Assembly (NCBI GenBank): GCA_036009105.1
Contig: DASYMJ010000009.1
Coordinates: 1 to 64,000, forward strand
DNA: 64,000 nt
Direction: 5' to 3'
Source: JAFAVZ01 sp036009105
GTDB lineage: Bacteria; Acidobacteriota; Thermoanaerobaculia; Gp7-AA8
The notes below the pieces were generated by a model. That model saw nothing but the letters and a program-made list of their open reading frames with translations, had not been told where the DNA came from and did not search any database. A program made the translations under genes and the position numbers. Below are positions 38,301 through 45,427 of this stretch, in pieces (within the stretch, counting starts at the first letter, position 1; every line of letters begins with the position of its first letter).

Positions 38301-38558
38301 ATCGGCGCCGGCGTGCCGGCTGTTGTGGGCAGCCTCTGGGAATTCGCCGACGCCACAGCGGAACCTCTCCTCGTGTCTTTTCATCGGCACTATCGGGAAC
38401 CAGGCCAGGACGCGGCAACAGCGCTGCGCGCGGCCCAACTCGAAGCGCTCGATGAAAACAAACCCTTGCGCGCATGGGCCCCGTTCGAGGTGATCGGCTA
38501 CGCATCGTCACCCGTCCCGGCTCCGGCAGCAGGCACGAAGGAGAAACGACCACCATGA
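35376..38558 (+). CDS. CHAT-protease lipoprotein with TPR repeats
   Basis: The signal peptide ends in a lipobox (FSIGC), so the protein is likely a lipoprotein. Residues about 80-680 hold degenerate TPR repeats (EAQFNVALIQEKLGRTEDAR, ALSDAAQALGHPDVALLYQ, LLPENELPNLRTSLLTRRARA). A CHAT domain follows (about 760-1050) with catalytic His near 908 in HIAAHGVVDEEH and catalytic Cys near 953 in VVLASCSSAGG, then AFIGAGVPAVVGSLWEF-like and the end HYREPGQDAATALRAAQ. CHAT domains are caspase-fold proteases used in regulated proteolysis and programmed-death or immune systems. The gene starts 42 bp from a divergent ECF sigma and overlaps the next gene by ATGA. Parts of it look less GC-rich than its surroundings. 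Confidence 0.92.
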   Translation: MKKLVVMAMALCSFSIGCHREDTKAAAVWRTVEPRLTAATKWQPCTRPQCGAGPSASIASTCTVDIRTHEQALYAIAHQPECLGSAIDVLSRLAKHDLRARSDLAAAYYVRAQVEDRPIYLLMAWEQIKDLPGLPEAQFNVALIQEKLGRTEDARRSWDAYRARDVSPWGNEARQHGDRLNEELRHAAYKEWPVNRRLLRAALAGQDHARVVSLIRAFPTPAQTYLEDEVIPQWAASGAQKDLDAARLLAEAVSEVQQDPFARDVVAAITNASDRSVLRNAHKAYARARRAERGFDRKNALARYDRAVTLLTRGHSPLRFNAELGLAVNRFLEKKGRPEGALERLKREIPSIYPHTAARVMATVAFAQNFSGNHLGAREQYERATNAYRRLHDYEYMTAVQSAASGVSLELGDKERAWHEALETNEHAAEIADPRRRHVRLGALSDAAQALGHPDVALLYQSEAVEAMQQELVNEPVQNLDVIQGLQHHLSVALRNRAKVRLALDPEQREKASADLRDALGLVETKEDADTQNSRDLRSSIYTVEGSQLLRADPQGAVKAFTKAIELLPENELPNLRTSLLTRRARAFRLAKHPKEAEADLEAALAELDREEAIQLENRRSGKEEEIWSLFFERFQDTYRELIDLLAARGQYEQAFAYAERAKAFEPLDLILHLPYAPQRFRELTKGREPIALHEIQAALPAETYLLEYSVLEDRTIVWIIGRRLSRWMSLPVGRNEIASWRARIQEAVEQSDDHGLKSNLALAYDGLLQEPWKLIPKTASREPRIVIIPDGEMRGLPFNALRHPIRGYFVEHAIVSVHGSATLYVFSLLRDGELKTGNASALLIGDPEFDATLREARELLRLRGARNEVNNISQFYAPNATVRKDKDATIADFLQRAVHSEIIHIAAHGVVDEEHPSRSAILLARTATDSGRLDAQTLSGLRLKLARLVVLASCSSAGGVPVGPEGVAPLVRPFIGAGVPAVVGSLWEFADATAEPLLVSFHRHYREPGQDAATALRAAQLEALDENKPLRAWAPFEVIGYASSPVPAPAAGTKEKRPP

Positions 38559-39631
38559 GCACGTTCATTTTGCGCATTCTCTTCAGCGGCTTGATCAGCT
38601 TCGTCCCCAATCAGGACGGCACCGAGCTGACGGTCCTCCTGGTCAACGTCGACCACACCTACCACACCTCCGACGGCACCCACCTCGATCACCACAAACC
38701 GCTCCTCCTCGCCCGCGGCGGCGGCTGCACCGGCACCTGTCCCACCGACGACGACGCAATCGCCCGGTTCATCTATCCCGATCAGGCGCAGTCGGCAAGA
38801 CTCGATTCGCTGGCCACGGCGGTCAGCGGCGGCGGCGCGTGGCTCCTCGACAACTCCAAGCTCACCCTGCAGAAAGGCAGCACCAACGACCCCAACCTCC
38901 CCGCCCTCAGCATCGTGCGCAATGCGCGCGGCTCGACCAACAACGTGCTGGACCTCATCCCCACCACCTCCGCCGAGCGGGAGGACTACAGCTGGGTCGC
39001 CGATCTGAAATCGATCTGCTCATCCTGCGACCTCAAATCCGCCGTGCACGACGCCGAGCCGCCGGCCGGCCTCGTTGCCGCGCGCTTCAAGCTGCGCAAC
39101 GGACGCGTCTTCACCTACTCGGTGGCGCGCATCGGCAGCGACGTCACGCCGGTGCAGTTCAAGCGCCTCAACGGCCAGGGCTCGGTCTCGCCCTACTCGC
39201 AGGCCGTCGCCACCTGGGTCGCGGCGGACATCGAGGTCAGCGGCGACAGCATCGAGATGATCGACCAGAAGTTCGACGGCAGCTCCAGCCGCTCGATGAC
39301 CCTCACCCCCGATGAAAACGGCCGGGTGGAGATGGCCGTGCTGAACCTGCCGACCTTCGCGCCGCCGCCGGCCGCGCGCGTCAGCGCGCCCGGCATCGGC
39401 AAGCACTTCGAACGGTACTACGACCTCGTCGACACGCCGCCCTCGAGCGGCGACCGCCTCGTCCCCTGGGCCGGCGCGGCGCCCAACACGCCGTCGTATC
39501 CGCAAGTCGCGTGGGATGACATCCACCCCACCGAAGAGCTCTGGTCGGAGCTCCTCAACCAGCTGCGGCTCAACATCGGCCGCACCACCTACGACCGGAC
39601 CATCTGTCCGCCCTTCAACGGCACCCCGTAA
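38555..39631 (+). CDS. Unrecognised protein between CHAT and caspase genes
   Basis: I do not recognise this 358-residue protein. It has a hydrophobic N-terminus (FILRILFSGLISFVP) without a clear cleavage site, a beta-rich body (DGTELTVLLVNVDH, FKLRNGRVFTYSVARIG, VATWVAADIEVSGDSIEMID) and two Cys clusters (GGGCTGTCPTDD and SICSSCDLK). The start ATG overlaps the CHAT stop by 4 nt, so the two are translated together. A hairpin follows its stop. A gene coupled to a CHAT protease is a natural candidate for its substrate or effector, but nothing in the sequence proves this. Confidence 0.75.
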   Translation: MSTFILRILFSGLISFVPNQDGTELTVLLVNVDHTYHTSDGTHLDHHKPLLLARGGGCTGTCPTDDDAIARFIYPDQAQSARLDSLATAVSGGGAWLLDNSKLTLQKGSTNDPNLPALSIVRNARGSTNNVLDLIPTTSAEREDYSWVADLKSICSSCDLKSAVHDAEPPAGLVAARFKLRNGRVFTYSVARIGSDVTPVQFKRLNGQGSVSPYSQAVATWVAADIEVSGDSIEMIDQKFDGSSSRSMTLTPDENGRVEMAVLNLPTFAPPPAARVSAPGIGKHFERYYDLVDTPPSSGDRLVPWAGAAPNTPSYPQVAWDDIHPTEELWSELLNQLRLNIGRTTYDRTICPPFNGTP

Positions 39632-39638
39632 CTCCTTC

Positions 39639-39668
39639 GACGGTCCGCCGCACCCCGCGGCGGGCCGT
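39639..39668 (+). terminator. Hairpin after the 38555-39631 gene, possible attenuator
   Basis: GACGGTCCGCCGC and GCGGCGGGCCGTC form a 13-bp stem with one mismatch and an ACCCC loop, followed by CCTTCC rather than a T run. It may weaken read-through from the CHAT gene pair to the downstream genes. Confidence 0.55.
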
Positions 39669-39691
39669 CCCTTCCGCTGGAGATCACGACG

Positions 39692-40126
39692 ATGAGAACG
39701 AACTTCTTCCTGGTGATGCTCGTCGCCTGCGCGGCTCTGACCAGCTGTACGAGCGATGCCGCCCCCGCGACCACCATCCCTCCTCGCATGGCCAAGAATC
39801 ATGGCCGGAGCGATCGCATCCGCGCCGCAGCCGCATTCACCAGCCGCTACGCGAGCTCGCCCTTCGCCGGTTGGAAAGTGCGTGCCGAGGCGGCCGGGCC
39901 GCTTTGCAATGTGCTGGTCATCCGGACGCCGATCGTCATGGAAGGCGCGATGGTCGATGCGATGCATCACGGCGATGGCGAATACGAGATCGACGACGGC
40001 GGCGTGCAGCGTTTCTATCTGGAAGAGACGTTCCGCGGCGTCGCCTACCGCGACGGCTCCGACCGCATCTGGACTTACGGCGCGGTGAAGGAGGCGGAAG
40101 TCGAGGAGCTCGAGCCATGTCACTGA
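39692..40126 (+). CDS. Small lipoprotein of unknown function
   Basis: The 144-residue product has a lipoprotein signal (FFLVMLVACAALTSC) and a compact mature domain (AFTSRYASSPFAGWKVRAEA, LCNVLVIRTPIVMEGAMVDAMHHGD, VQRFYLEETFRGVAYRDG). No family is recognised. GCTGGAG lies upstream. Its end overlaps the following caspase gene by 10 nt, which ties it to the caspase group. A regulatory or anchoring partner is a guess. Confidence 0.75.
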   Translation: MRTNFFLVMLVACAALTSCTSDAAPATTIPPRMAKNHGRSDRIRAAAAFTSRYASSPFAGWKVRAEAAGPLCNVLVIRTPIVMEGAMVDAMHHGDGEYEIDDGGVQRFYLEETFRGVAYRDGSDRIWTYGAVKEAEVEELEPCH

Positions 40127-42267
40127 TGGCTCGTCTCACCATGGTTCTCGCGCTGCTGGCGTTCGCGCTTGATGTCGATGCGCAGGTGCATCGGCGCGCG
40201 CTGCTGATCGGCATCAACGACTACAGCGCCTCGCGCTTCACCGCCCGCCCCCCAACCGACCGCGATTGGCCGAACCTCGGCGGCGCCGTGCGCGATGCCG
40301 GCATCCTGCGGGAGCTGCTCGTCCTGCTCTACGGCTTCGAGGAGCGAGACATCGTCACGCTCAGCGATCAGGCCGCGACGCGCGAGGCCATCCTGCAATC
40401 GACCGAGGAGCAGCTCGTCCGCGGCGCGGCGAAGGACGACGTGGTCTTTTTCTACTTCGCCGGCCACGGCTCGCAGGTGGCGAACTCGCTCTCCGCGGAG
40501 CCGGATCAGCTCGACGAGTCGATCGTACCGGCCGACTCGCGAGCCGGCGCGCCGGACATCCGCGACAAGGAGCTGCGCGCGCTCTTCAACCAAATCCTCG
40601 ACCGCGGCGCGCGGCTGACGGTGATGCTGGACAGCTGCCATAGCGGCTCCGGCGCACGCGGCCTGGCGACGGGCGCGCATCCACGCGGCGTGCGGCCTGA
40701 TCTGCGCGACATCCGCGATGGCGCCGAGGCCGGTCCGCGTCCGGAAGATCGCGGCGCACTGGTGCTGACCGCGACGCGGGACGACGGCATCGCGCTCGAG
40801 ACGCGCGACGCGGATGGGCTGCACGGCGCTTTCTCGCTCGCCTGGATCAAGGCCATGCGCGACGCGGCGCCGGGCGAGCCGGCGAGCGAGACGTTCCTCC
40901 GCGCGCAGGCGCGGATGCGCGCCGGGATGCCGTTCCAGGAGCCGGTGATGGCCGGCGACGCCGCGGCGCGAGCCCGCCCCTTCCTCGGCACACGCATCGA
41001 TCGGAGCGGCGGCCGCAATGCGGTCGGCGTGGAGCGCGTGCTGAAAGACGGGACGGTGCTGCTGCAGGGAGGGTGGGCGAACGGTCTCGCCGTGGGGGCC
41101 CAGCTCCGCGCCGCGAACGGCACGCGGTTGACCGTGACCACCATGCTCGGCCTCGGCCGCAGCGAAGCTCGCGTCGAGGCGGGGCCGGCCGCCATGCAAC
41201 CCGGCTCGCTGCTGGAAGTGGTCGGCTGGGCCGCCCCTCCCGGCCGCCCCCTGCGTGTTCATGTGCCGAAGGCGCCGCACGTGGCTGCTCTCGCCTCCCG
41301 GCTGTTCGCCGCCGCGAACCAACGCGGCATCCGCTGGATCGACGATCCCTCCGAAAGCACGCCGACCCATCAGCTCCGCCTCGGCGCCGGCGGCTGGGAG
41401 CTCATCAGCCCGGACGGGGATGCGCAACGTTTCGGCGCCGAGGAGGCGGTGGAGCACGTCCCTGCCGGCTCGTCGCTGTTCGTTCAACTGCCCGCGCCCG
41501 CGGCCATCGACATCGCGTCGACGGCGAGCGCCGAAGAGGCGGACTACATCCTGGTGGGGCGTTACGTGAAGCAGCGGCTCGAATACGCCTGGGTGCGGCC
41601 GGGAGTGCGCAAGCGCGACCAACGCGGCAGCGGCCTGCCGGTGCGCTCGGACTGGATCCGCAACGGCCGCGAAACGGCCGCCATCCTTCGCGACACGCTC
41701 CTCCGCCTGCGCCGCATCCACGCCTGGCAACATCTGCAGTCGCCGCCCGAGTCGCGCTCGCCGTACCGGCTGGCCTTGCGCGGTGCGCGCAGCGGTGAGC
41801 TCGTGCAGGACGGCGTCGTCATCGGCGGCCAGTCATACCGGCCGGTGCTGCGGCCGCCGGCGACCGCCACCGATATCCAGCCGCGCTTCTTCTACGTCTT
41901 CATCGTCGACCGGCACGGCAAGAGCTATCTCGCCTTCCCCGGCGGTGCGGTGGAGAACCGCTTCCCTCTCGGCGCGCCTGCGAAAGAGGTCGCGCTCGAC
42001 CGGTTCCGGGTGCTGCCCCCCTTCGGAGTCGACACGTACTTTCTACTGTCCACGGACGAGCCGCTCCCCAACCCCTGGATCCTGGAGTGGGACGGCGTCC
42101 GTGCGCGGTGCCCGCGGGCTCCCACCGCGCTCGAACAGATGCTCATGCTCACCGCGTCCGGCGAGCGGGCCGGGAGGGGGGTGACGCCGGTCGGCTGGTC
42201 GCTGGAGCGCGTGGTGTACCAGTCGGTTCCACCTCCGGTGAAACGGAAACCGAAGAAACGCCACTAA
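40117..42267 (+). CDS. Secreted caspase family (C14) protease
   Basis: A signal peptide (MSLMARLTMVLALLAFALDVDAQ) precedes a C14 domain: RRALLIGINDYSAS, a long VRDAGILRELLVLLYGFEE, VFFYFAGHGSQV (catalytic His near residue 116) and VMLDSCHSGSG (catalytic Cys near 173). The rest (about 300-716) is a beta-rich region that includes AAPPGRPLRVHVPKAP, DYILVGRYVKQRLEYAWV and FFYVFIVDRHGKSYLAFPG, of unknown fold. The dyad is intact, so it should be an active metacaspase-type enzyme with Arg/Lys preference by family. AGGAG lies upstream of ATG 40117, which is inside the end of the lipoprotein gene. It is followed 38 nt later by a second C14 gene. Confidence 0.92.
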   Translation: MSLMARLTMVLALLAFALDVDAQVHRRALLIGINDYSASRFTARPPTDRDWPNLGGAVRDAGILRELLVLLYGFEERDIVTLSDQAATREAILQSTEEQLVRGAAKDDVVFFYFAGHGSQVANSLSAEPDQLDESIVPADSRAGAPDIRDKELRALFNQILDRGARLTVMLDSCHSGSGARGLATGAHPRGVRPDLRDIRDGAEAGPRPEDRGALVLTATRDDGIALETRDADGLHGAFSLAWIKAMRDAAPGEPASETFLRAQARMRAGMPFQEPVMAGDAAARARPFLGTRIDRSGGRNAVGVERVLKDGTVLLQGGWANGLAVGAQLRAANGTRLTVTTMLGLGRSEARVEAGPAAMQPGSLLEVVGWAAPPGRPLRVHVPKAPHVAALASRLFAAANQRGIRWIDDPSESTPTHQLRLGAGGWELISPDGDAQRFGAEEAVEHVPAGSSLFVQLPAPAAIDIASTASAEEADYILVGRYVKQRLEYAWVRPGVRKRDQRGSGLPVRSDWIRNGRETAAILRDTLLRLRRIHAWQHLQSPPESRSPYRLALRGARSGELVQDGVVIGGQSYRPVLRPPATATDIQPRFFYVFIVDRHGKSYLAFPGGAVENRFPLGAPAKEVALDRFRVLPPFGVDTYFLLSTDEPLPNPWILEWDGVRARCPRAPTALEQMLMLTASGERAGRGVTPVGWSLERVVYQSVPPPVKRKPKKRH

Positions 42268-42305
42268 TGCACGGGTCCCGTGTCCTGAGAGAGAGGGTAC
42301 CGCCC

Positions 42306-44048
42306 ATGAATGCTCGGAAGCTGCTGGTCGTCTTCGTTCTGACGCTCCTGCTCACGCCACCGGCCTGTGATCACACTCGCTCCGCGGGGCCCGCGGACGA
42401 GGAGAGTGCGGATGGGGCGGGCCTCTTCGATCGCACCCGATCGGCCGGCCTGTTCGTCGGCATCAACCGTTTCGACGACAAGACCATCGCGCGCGTCGAC
42501 TATGCGGTGGATGACGCGGTCGATCTCGCCTGGAACTTCTCGCTCAATCCGCGGATCAACCTCATCGCCCCCACACGCATCGTGCTCGCCCTCTCCGGAT
42601 CGGCGAATAAGAAGGAGTCGAAGGAACGGCTCGCCGATCTGAAACGCGCCGGCGCCGTGGTCAGCCGCGCCACGCGCGATGACATCGCGGCGCTGCTCCA
42701 GCAACAGGCAGCGGCCGCCGGCAAGCAGGGAGTCTTCATCGCGGCCTTCGCCACGCACGGCTACAGCGAAGAAGGCGTCCCCTACGTCCTGGCCTCGTCC
42801 TCCATTTACGGGGTTCCGGCGACGGCGCTCTCCGCGGCGAAGGTCTTCGAGATCGCATCCGATGCGGGCGCGCAGCGCTCGCTGATCTTTGTCGACGCCT
42901 GCCGGGAGCGTTTGAAAGCCTCGGCGCGTTCCGGCGAGGCCGATCCGGATGCCGCCGCGGCATTGCTCGCCGCGATGAACCCGGTGGAGGGGCAGGCGGT
43001 CTTTTTCGCGGCCGCGGCAGGTAAATACGCCTACGACGACAGCGTGCGGAAGAACGGCGTCTTCTCCGCGGCGGTGCTCGACGGCCTGCGGTGCGGCGCG
43101 GCCACCGATGCGCGCGGCTTCGTCACCGTCGATACGCTTTCCACCTTCGTGGAGCAACGCGTCCACAGCTGGCTGGTGGCCCATCGCCGCGGCAGCAGCG
43201 GCAGCGCGACGCAGACGAACATGGATGGCGGTACGAGGGACATGCCGCTCGCGCAGTGCAGGGCGCCGCAATCGAACATCGCCAGCCTGGTCAGCGTACC
43301 GCCTGCCCGCAATCCCGATCACTTCGCCATCGACGGCACTTCGATCGAGGTACTCGGCAAAGACGGGACGTCGCTCTGGAAGCACGAGGTGGCAGGTCGC
43401 ATTGCCCGCGTCGAAGTGGTCGACCTGGACGCGGATGGCTTGAACGAAGTCGTCGTGAACGTCGGCCGAATCATCGTTTTCCATCCCTCCGGCGAGGAGT
43501 GGTGGCGCTCTCCCACCGACCCACGGCTGGCGGTGACCGCGTTCAGCACCGCGAATCTCTTCCGCAACCAGAAGCAGGAGATCATCGCCATCTACGCAGC
43601 CGATGACGGCTCGGCCGGCTCGCGCCTCACCATCTTCCAGCCCGATGGGAAAAACCGTGGCGACTATCCGTATGCCGGCCGCCTCCAGTCCATCGCAACC
43701 GGGAAGGAGACTTCCCATCACTGGCCCAGGCTGGTGGTTTACGGCACGGACGACAGTCTGGACGAGCAGCTCGACGTCGCCGGTCCGCTCGGAAATGTGT
43801 TCATGCTGAATCCGAACAAGCTTGCCAAGCCGCTCTGGTCCGTGGCAGTCCTTCCCCAAACGCAACGGATCGCAAGCGTGAAGTTGATCGATTACGACAA
43901 TGACACCCATCAGGACATCTCCATCACCATGGCGGATGGATCGATGGTCTACCTCGACTTCGCCGGCGAATTCCTCTCCGGCGACAGCAGCGCCCGATTC
44001 GTGCGGATGAAAAAGGAAGTCAGCAGGCAGGCCACCATTCGGCGATGA
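42306..44048 (+). CDS. Caspase family (C14) lipoprotein with C-terminal FG-GAP/propeller-like part
   Basis: The N-terminus ends in a lipobox (LLLTPPAC). The C14 domain (about 45-290) has SAGLFVGINRF, AAFATHGYSEEG (His near residue 149) and IFVDACRERL (Cys near 197); Asp-Ala-Cys replaces the usual Asp-Ser-Cys. A later VFFAAAAGKYAYDDSVRKNGVFS matches the substrate-pocket region. Residues 330-580 look like FG-GAP propeller blades (RVEVVDLDADGLNEVVVNVG, ASVKLIDYDNDTHQDISITM). It is the last protease gene and overlaps the second sigma gene by ATGA, so protease and sigma are linked. Confidence 0.9.
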   Translation: MNARKLLVVFVLTLLLTPPACDHTRSAGPADEESADGAGLFDRTRSAGLFVGINRFDDKTIARVDYAVDDAVDLAWNFSLNPRINLIAPTRIVLALSGSANKKESKERLADLKRAGAVVSRATRDDIAALLQQQAAAAGKQGVFIAAFATHGYSEEGVPYVLASSSIYGVPATALSAAKVFEIASDAGAQRSLIFVDACRERLKASARSGEADPDAAAALLAAMNPVEGQAVFFAAAAGKYAYDDSVRKNGVFSAAVLDGLRCGAATDARGFVTVDTLSTFVEQRVHSWLVAHRRGSSGSATQTNMDGGTRDMPLAQCRAPQSNIASLVSVPPARNPDHFAIDGTSIEVLGKDGTSLWKHEVAGRIARVEVVDLDADGLNEVVVNVGRIIVFHPSGEEWWRSPTDPRLAVTAFSTANLFRNQKQEIIAIYAADDGSAGSRLTIFQPDGKNRGDYPYAGRLQSIATGKETSHHWPRLVVYGTDDSLDEQLDVAGPLGNVFMLNPNKLAKPLWSVAVLPQTQRIASVKLIDYDNDTHQDISITMADGSMVYLDFAGEFLSGDSSARFVRMKKEVSRQATIRR

Positions 44049-44659
44049 TCGTGTCGGTATTGGCGCAGATGACCGCACCGATCGATTCATCGCGGCATGA
44101 CGAACTGGTCCGCCGCTACCGCGAAGCCATCGTCCGCCATCTCATGCGGCAATTCCGGTTTCCGCGCGAGGACGCGGAGGACATCGCGCAGGAGACGTTC
44201 CTCAGCGTGTATAAAAGCATGGACCGGTACCGCGGCGAATCGGAATGGATATACCTGAGAACGGCCGCGCACAACTTCGCGAAGAACTGGTTCCGGCACA
44301 GGCAGACGCAGATGCGGAACGAGGCACTGAATACGCCCATTGACGTCATGCCCGATCAGGGTGATGGCAAGTCATCCATCGAGGACGAGCTCGTACGCAA
44401 AGAGCAGAAGAAGCGCTTCAACACGAGCTACCGCGACGCGCTGGCGAAGCTGCCCGAGCTCACCCGCAACTGCGTCCTCCTGCTGCTGCGCGACACCAGC
44501 TACAAGGACATCGCCACCATCACGAAGCTGACCATCGACGCGGTACGCTCGCGCCTGCGGGACGCGAGGAAGCGGCTGCGCAACGAAGCCGGCGCGGCGG
44601 CGGAGGGGCTCAACTGGCCGGAGGTGGCCGAAGAGGATGACGATGAGCACGAGAACTGA
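44045..44659 (+). CDS. ECF RNA polymerase sigma factor (second copy)
   Basis: Region 2 (VRRYREAIVRHLMRQFRFPREDAEDIAQETFLSVY, split here by motif: REDAEDIAQETF) and region 4 (TRNCVLLLLRDTSYKDIATI, IDAVRSRLRDARKRL) mark an ECF sigma factor, 204 residues long. A short acidic tail (EEDDDEHEN) is unusual. The start at 44045 overlaps the caspase stop by ATGA; a start at 44069 (MTAPIDSS) is possible. The downstream gene encodes a membrane partner, the same order as at 34030-35333 but on the other strand, so the caspase cluster is bracketed by two sigma/partner pairs. Confidence 0.9.
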   Translation: MIVSVLAQMTAPIDSSRHDELVRRYREAIVRHLMRQFRFPREDAEDIAQETFLSVYKSMDRYRGESEWIYLRTAAHNFAKNWFRHRQTQMRNEALNTPIDVMPDQGDGKSSIEDELVRKEQKKRFNTSYRDALAKLPELTRNCVLLLLRDTSYKDIATITKLTIDAVRSRLRDARKRLRNEAGAAAEGLNWPEVAEEDDDEHEN

Positions 44660-45290
44660 TTGGGAAGCCGCGGCCGAGGACTTCATGGCCGCCGAACGCG
44701 GGCGCCTCGGCGGACCGCCGACGCCGGAAGAAGTCGTCGCCTACGCGCGCGGCGAGCTGTCGGAGGCCGATGCGTCGCGCGTGCGCTCGCTGCTCGTCTG
44801 CTATCCCGAGCTGACCTCGGTGCTCACCGAGCCGCCGCCGCGATTCGCCGCGCGCCGGCGCATCACCTCGACGCGGCTGTTCGCGCTGGCCGCGAGTGTG
44901 CTGCTCATCATCAGCGCCGGCCTCGGCATCCAGCTGCGGCGCCAGAGTCAGGAGTTGAACACGCCGCACGTGATGTCGGTTCACGACCTGACGCCGAGCC
45001 TGCTCACGCGCGGCCCGCGGCAGCCGCCGAACCGTCTGGTCGCGGACGAGAAGAATTCGGTGCTCGTATTCAACTACCTGCCGGAAGCGCCTCGCTATCG
45101 CATCGAGCTGCTGGAGGGAGCGCAGAGCCTGTGGACGGCAAGGGTTGCCAACAAGAACGGCGAGCCCATCCAGCTGTCCCTGCGGCGCGGCCTGGCGCCG
45201 GGCAACTATCGCGTCGATGTCTACGGAGCGGACGACTCGACGCCGCTGGCCACCTACGAGCTCCGCGTCAGCGAACCACCGCAGGAATGA
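44643..45290 (+). CDS. Single-pass membrane protein, putative anti-sigma factor (paralogue of 34030-34785)
   Basis: The protein carries PPTPEEVVAYARGELSEADA and RVRSLLVCYPELTSVLTEP in the cytoplasmic part, nearly the same as in 34030-34785, one membrane helix (LFALAASVLLIISAGLGIQL) and a short external beta domain (YRIELLEGAQSLWTARVANK, GNYRVDVYGADD). No zinc-binding His/Cys motif is present. Of two ATGs (44637, 44643) the second has better spacing to GAGG; both overlap the sigma stop. The reused domain layout supports an anti-sigma or sigma-regulator role for both proteins. Confidence 0.8.
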   Translation: MSTRTDWEAAAEDFMAAERGRLGGPPTPEEVVAYARGELSEADASRVRSLLVCYPELTSVLTEPPPRFAARRRITSTRLFALAASVLLIISAGLGIQLRRQSQELNTPHVMSVHDLTPSLLTRGPRQPPNRLVADEKNSVLVFNYLPEAPRYRIELLEGAQSLWTARVANKNGEPIQLSLRRGLAPGNYRVDVYGADDSTPLATYELRVSEPPQE

Positions 45291-45427
45291 CCAGCAGCAG
45301 CACCGCGATGGGCAGCGCGCATCCCAACGGTGGTGCGATGGACGTCCGGCCGCTCGGGTCTGCGCACGAGGAGCAGGATGAAACAGGCGATGCCGGCCGC
45401 GGCGGCGATGATGGAGAAGAGGATCAC
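45254..45427 (-). CDS. Possible tiny membrane protein at the end of the tubulin-like operon
   Basis: A GTG at 45427 overlaps the stop of the 833-residue gene by GTGA and is preceded by GAGGAG at 8 nt. It opens a 57-codon frame beginning ILFSIIAAAAGIACFILLLVRR, a single membrane helix with a positively charged exit, and ends 37 nt inside the convergent anti-sigma gene. A second hydrophobic stretch lies in another frame of the same DNA (CALPIAVLLLVIPAVV), so a frameshifted two-helix protein is an alternative. Supported by start context and hydrophobicity only. Confidence 0.4.
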   Translation of the reverse strand: MILFSIIAAAAGIACFILLLVRRPERPDVHRTTVGMRAAHRGAAAGHSCGGSLTRSS

